A stretch of 64,000 bases of DNA from Pyrinomonadaceae bacterium (lineage in GTDB: Bacteria > Acidobacteriota > Blastocatellia > Pyrinomonadales > Pyrinomonadaceae), in NCBI GenBank assembly GCA_025054715.1, contig JANWYH010000006.1, forward strand, positions 93,415-157,414, in the 5' to 3' direction. This document shows, piece after piece, positions 63,549 through 64,000 of this stretch (position 1 is the first letter of the stretch; each line of letters starts with the position of its first letter). Below the pieces are notes generated by a model. It was not told the DNA's origin. It did no database searches and worked only from the letters and a program-made list of their open reading frames with translations. The position numbers were made by a program, and so were the translations under genes.

Positions 63549-64000
63549 GGTTCACTGTGCGCCCCTGCAACACAGGGGCGAAAACACTGATGATTGCAGA
63601 CCATCTGAACGTCTGAAAGAAAGTATTCTGTTTCAATCCGCACCCCTACAACGGCAGGGATGAAACTTCTTGGAAGTATTGTAACAAATGGGATAGATTT
63701 GTTTCAGTCCGCACCTCTAAAGTAGCAAGGACGAGACCATCTACAATATCTTAGGATTTCTGCCGAAGTTTCAATCCGCGCCCCTGCAATAGCAGGGGCG
63801 AAACACCTACTTGCCTTCCTTCCTTCCTTCTAGTTGAGAGTTTCAATCCGCGCCCCTGCAATAGCAGGGGCGAAACAATAGGCTGGAAACGTTTTGTATC
63901 GGTTGATTTGTTTCAATCCGCGCCCCTGCAATAGCAGGGGCGAAACCGATATAAAAAGAATAAATGAAATATTACCGCCGTTTCAATCCGCGCCCCTGCA
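63549..64000 (-). CRISPR. CRISPR array, leader-distal end (continues past right edge)
   Basis: Seven 37-bp repeats, starting GTTTCAATCC and ending GGGGCGAAAC, with a 9-bp palindrome CGCCCCTGC-AATA-GCAGGGGCG in the middle. Repeats: 63549-63585 (degenerate), 63630-63666 and 63701-63737 (degenerate), 63768-63804, 63840-63876, 63910-63946 (intact), 63980-64000 (cut by the edge). Spacers are 30-44 bases. Read on the minus strand the repeat ends ATTGAAAC, the usual crRNA 5' handle, so transcription runs leftward. The degenerate repeats at the left are then the old, leader-distal end. The leader and any cas genes would lie right of the window. The repeat class (type I-B/I-C/III-like) is a guess. Confidence 0.95.

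Noticed and set aside
63457..63663. Short frame overlapping the CRISPR repeats
   Set aside because: The second half is made of CRISPR repeat sequence; it has no start signal.

Overview
This is a gene-dense stretch of chromosome from an A+T-rich bacterium (roughly 40% G+C by eye). It carries about 61 protein genes, one tRNA and the end of one CRISPR array. The lineage is not certain. The genes include futalosine-type menaquinone enzymes, CdaA/CdaR c-di-AMP genes, an FHA-GAF-cyclase, a P-domain/FG-GAP secreted protein, a gingipain-fold peptidase without an obvious type IX tail, a YpdA-type bacillithiol disulfide reductase, and a his operon whose HisB resembles Bacteroidota enzymes. Promoters nevertheless look like ordinary TTGACA/TATAAT boxes and several genes have AAGGAG-type ribosome sites. 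My best guess is a low-GC Acidobacteriota (Blastocatellia-like) genome, held with low confidence.

Layout. 1-3.9 kb: minus-strand his operon (his leader peptide, hisG, a hisD-hisC fusion, hisB running off the edge). 3.9-6.7 kb: YpdA-like reductase, YgfZ, uracil-DNA glycosylase. 6.8-8.2 kb: Fe-S carriers Mrp and ErpA. 8.3-13.1 kb: small membrane protein, CYTH protein, ABC-2 exporter, CorA, PgpA. 13.2-15.2 kb: a two-gene aminomuconate (kynurenine breakdown) unit and tRNA-Pro. 15.3-17.1 kb: etfBA with a FadR-like operator. 17.2-21.5 kb: fatty-acid cluster yceD-rpmF-fabH-fabD-acpP-fabF. 21.6-29.3 kb: a divergent cysteine desulfurase, then a plus-strand signalling and envelope run (FHA-GAF-cyclase, mreB, site-2 protease, cdaA, cdaR, hydrolase, thioesterase). 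29.3-35.4 kb: C25 peptidase, CBS-domain membrane protein, DegT aminotransferase, RluD. 35.7-42.3 kb: sigma-54 activator overlapping glnE, then birA, a small unknown, coaX and an mtnB-like gene. 42.3-47.6 kb: two LCAT-like acyltransferases flanking mqnD, ubiX and larB. 47.6-54.4 kb: NorD-like VWA protein, FG-GAP protein, HD-GYP phosphodiesterase. 54.4-60.9 kb: dtd, ppiB, HAD, cinA, aroK, aroA, lytic transglycosylase. 61-63.4 kb: sugar-phosphate isomerase and acyl-CoA carboxylase beta. 63.5-64 kb: the leader-distal end of a CRISPR array that continues past the right edge.

No large prophage, transposon or defence island is visible beyond the CRISPR array. The most interesting signals are regulatory: an unreported-looking his leader peptide rich in His codons, an 18-bp FadR-type palindrome upstream of etfBA, several promoters whose -10 box sits only 6-9 bases before the ATG (suggesting leaderless mRNAs), palindromes upstream of the sigma-54 activator, and unexplained structured leaders. 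Protein oddities are the HisD-HisC fusion, an MtnB-like protein that has lost two of three metal-binding histidines, and a shortened NifS-like enzyme.
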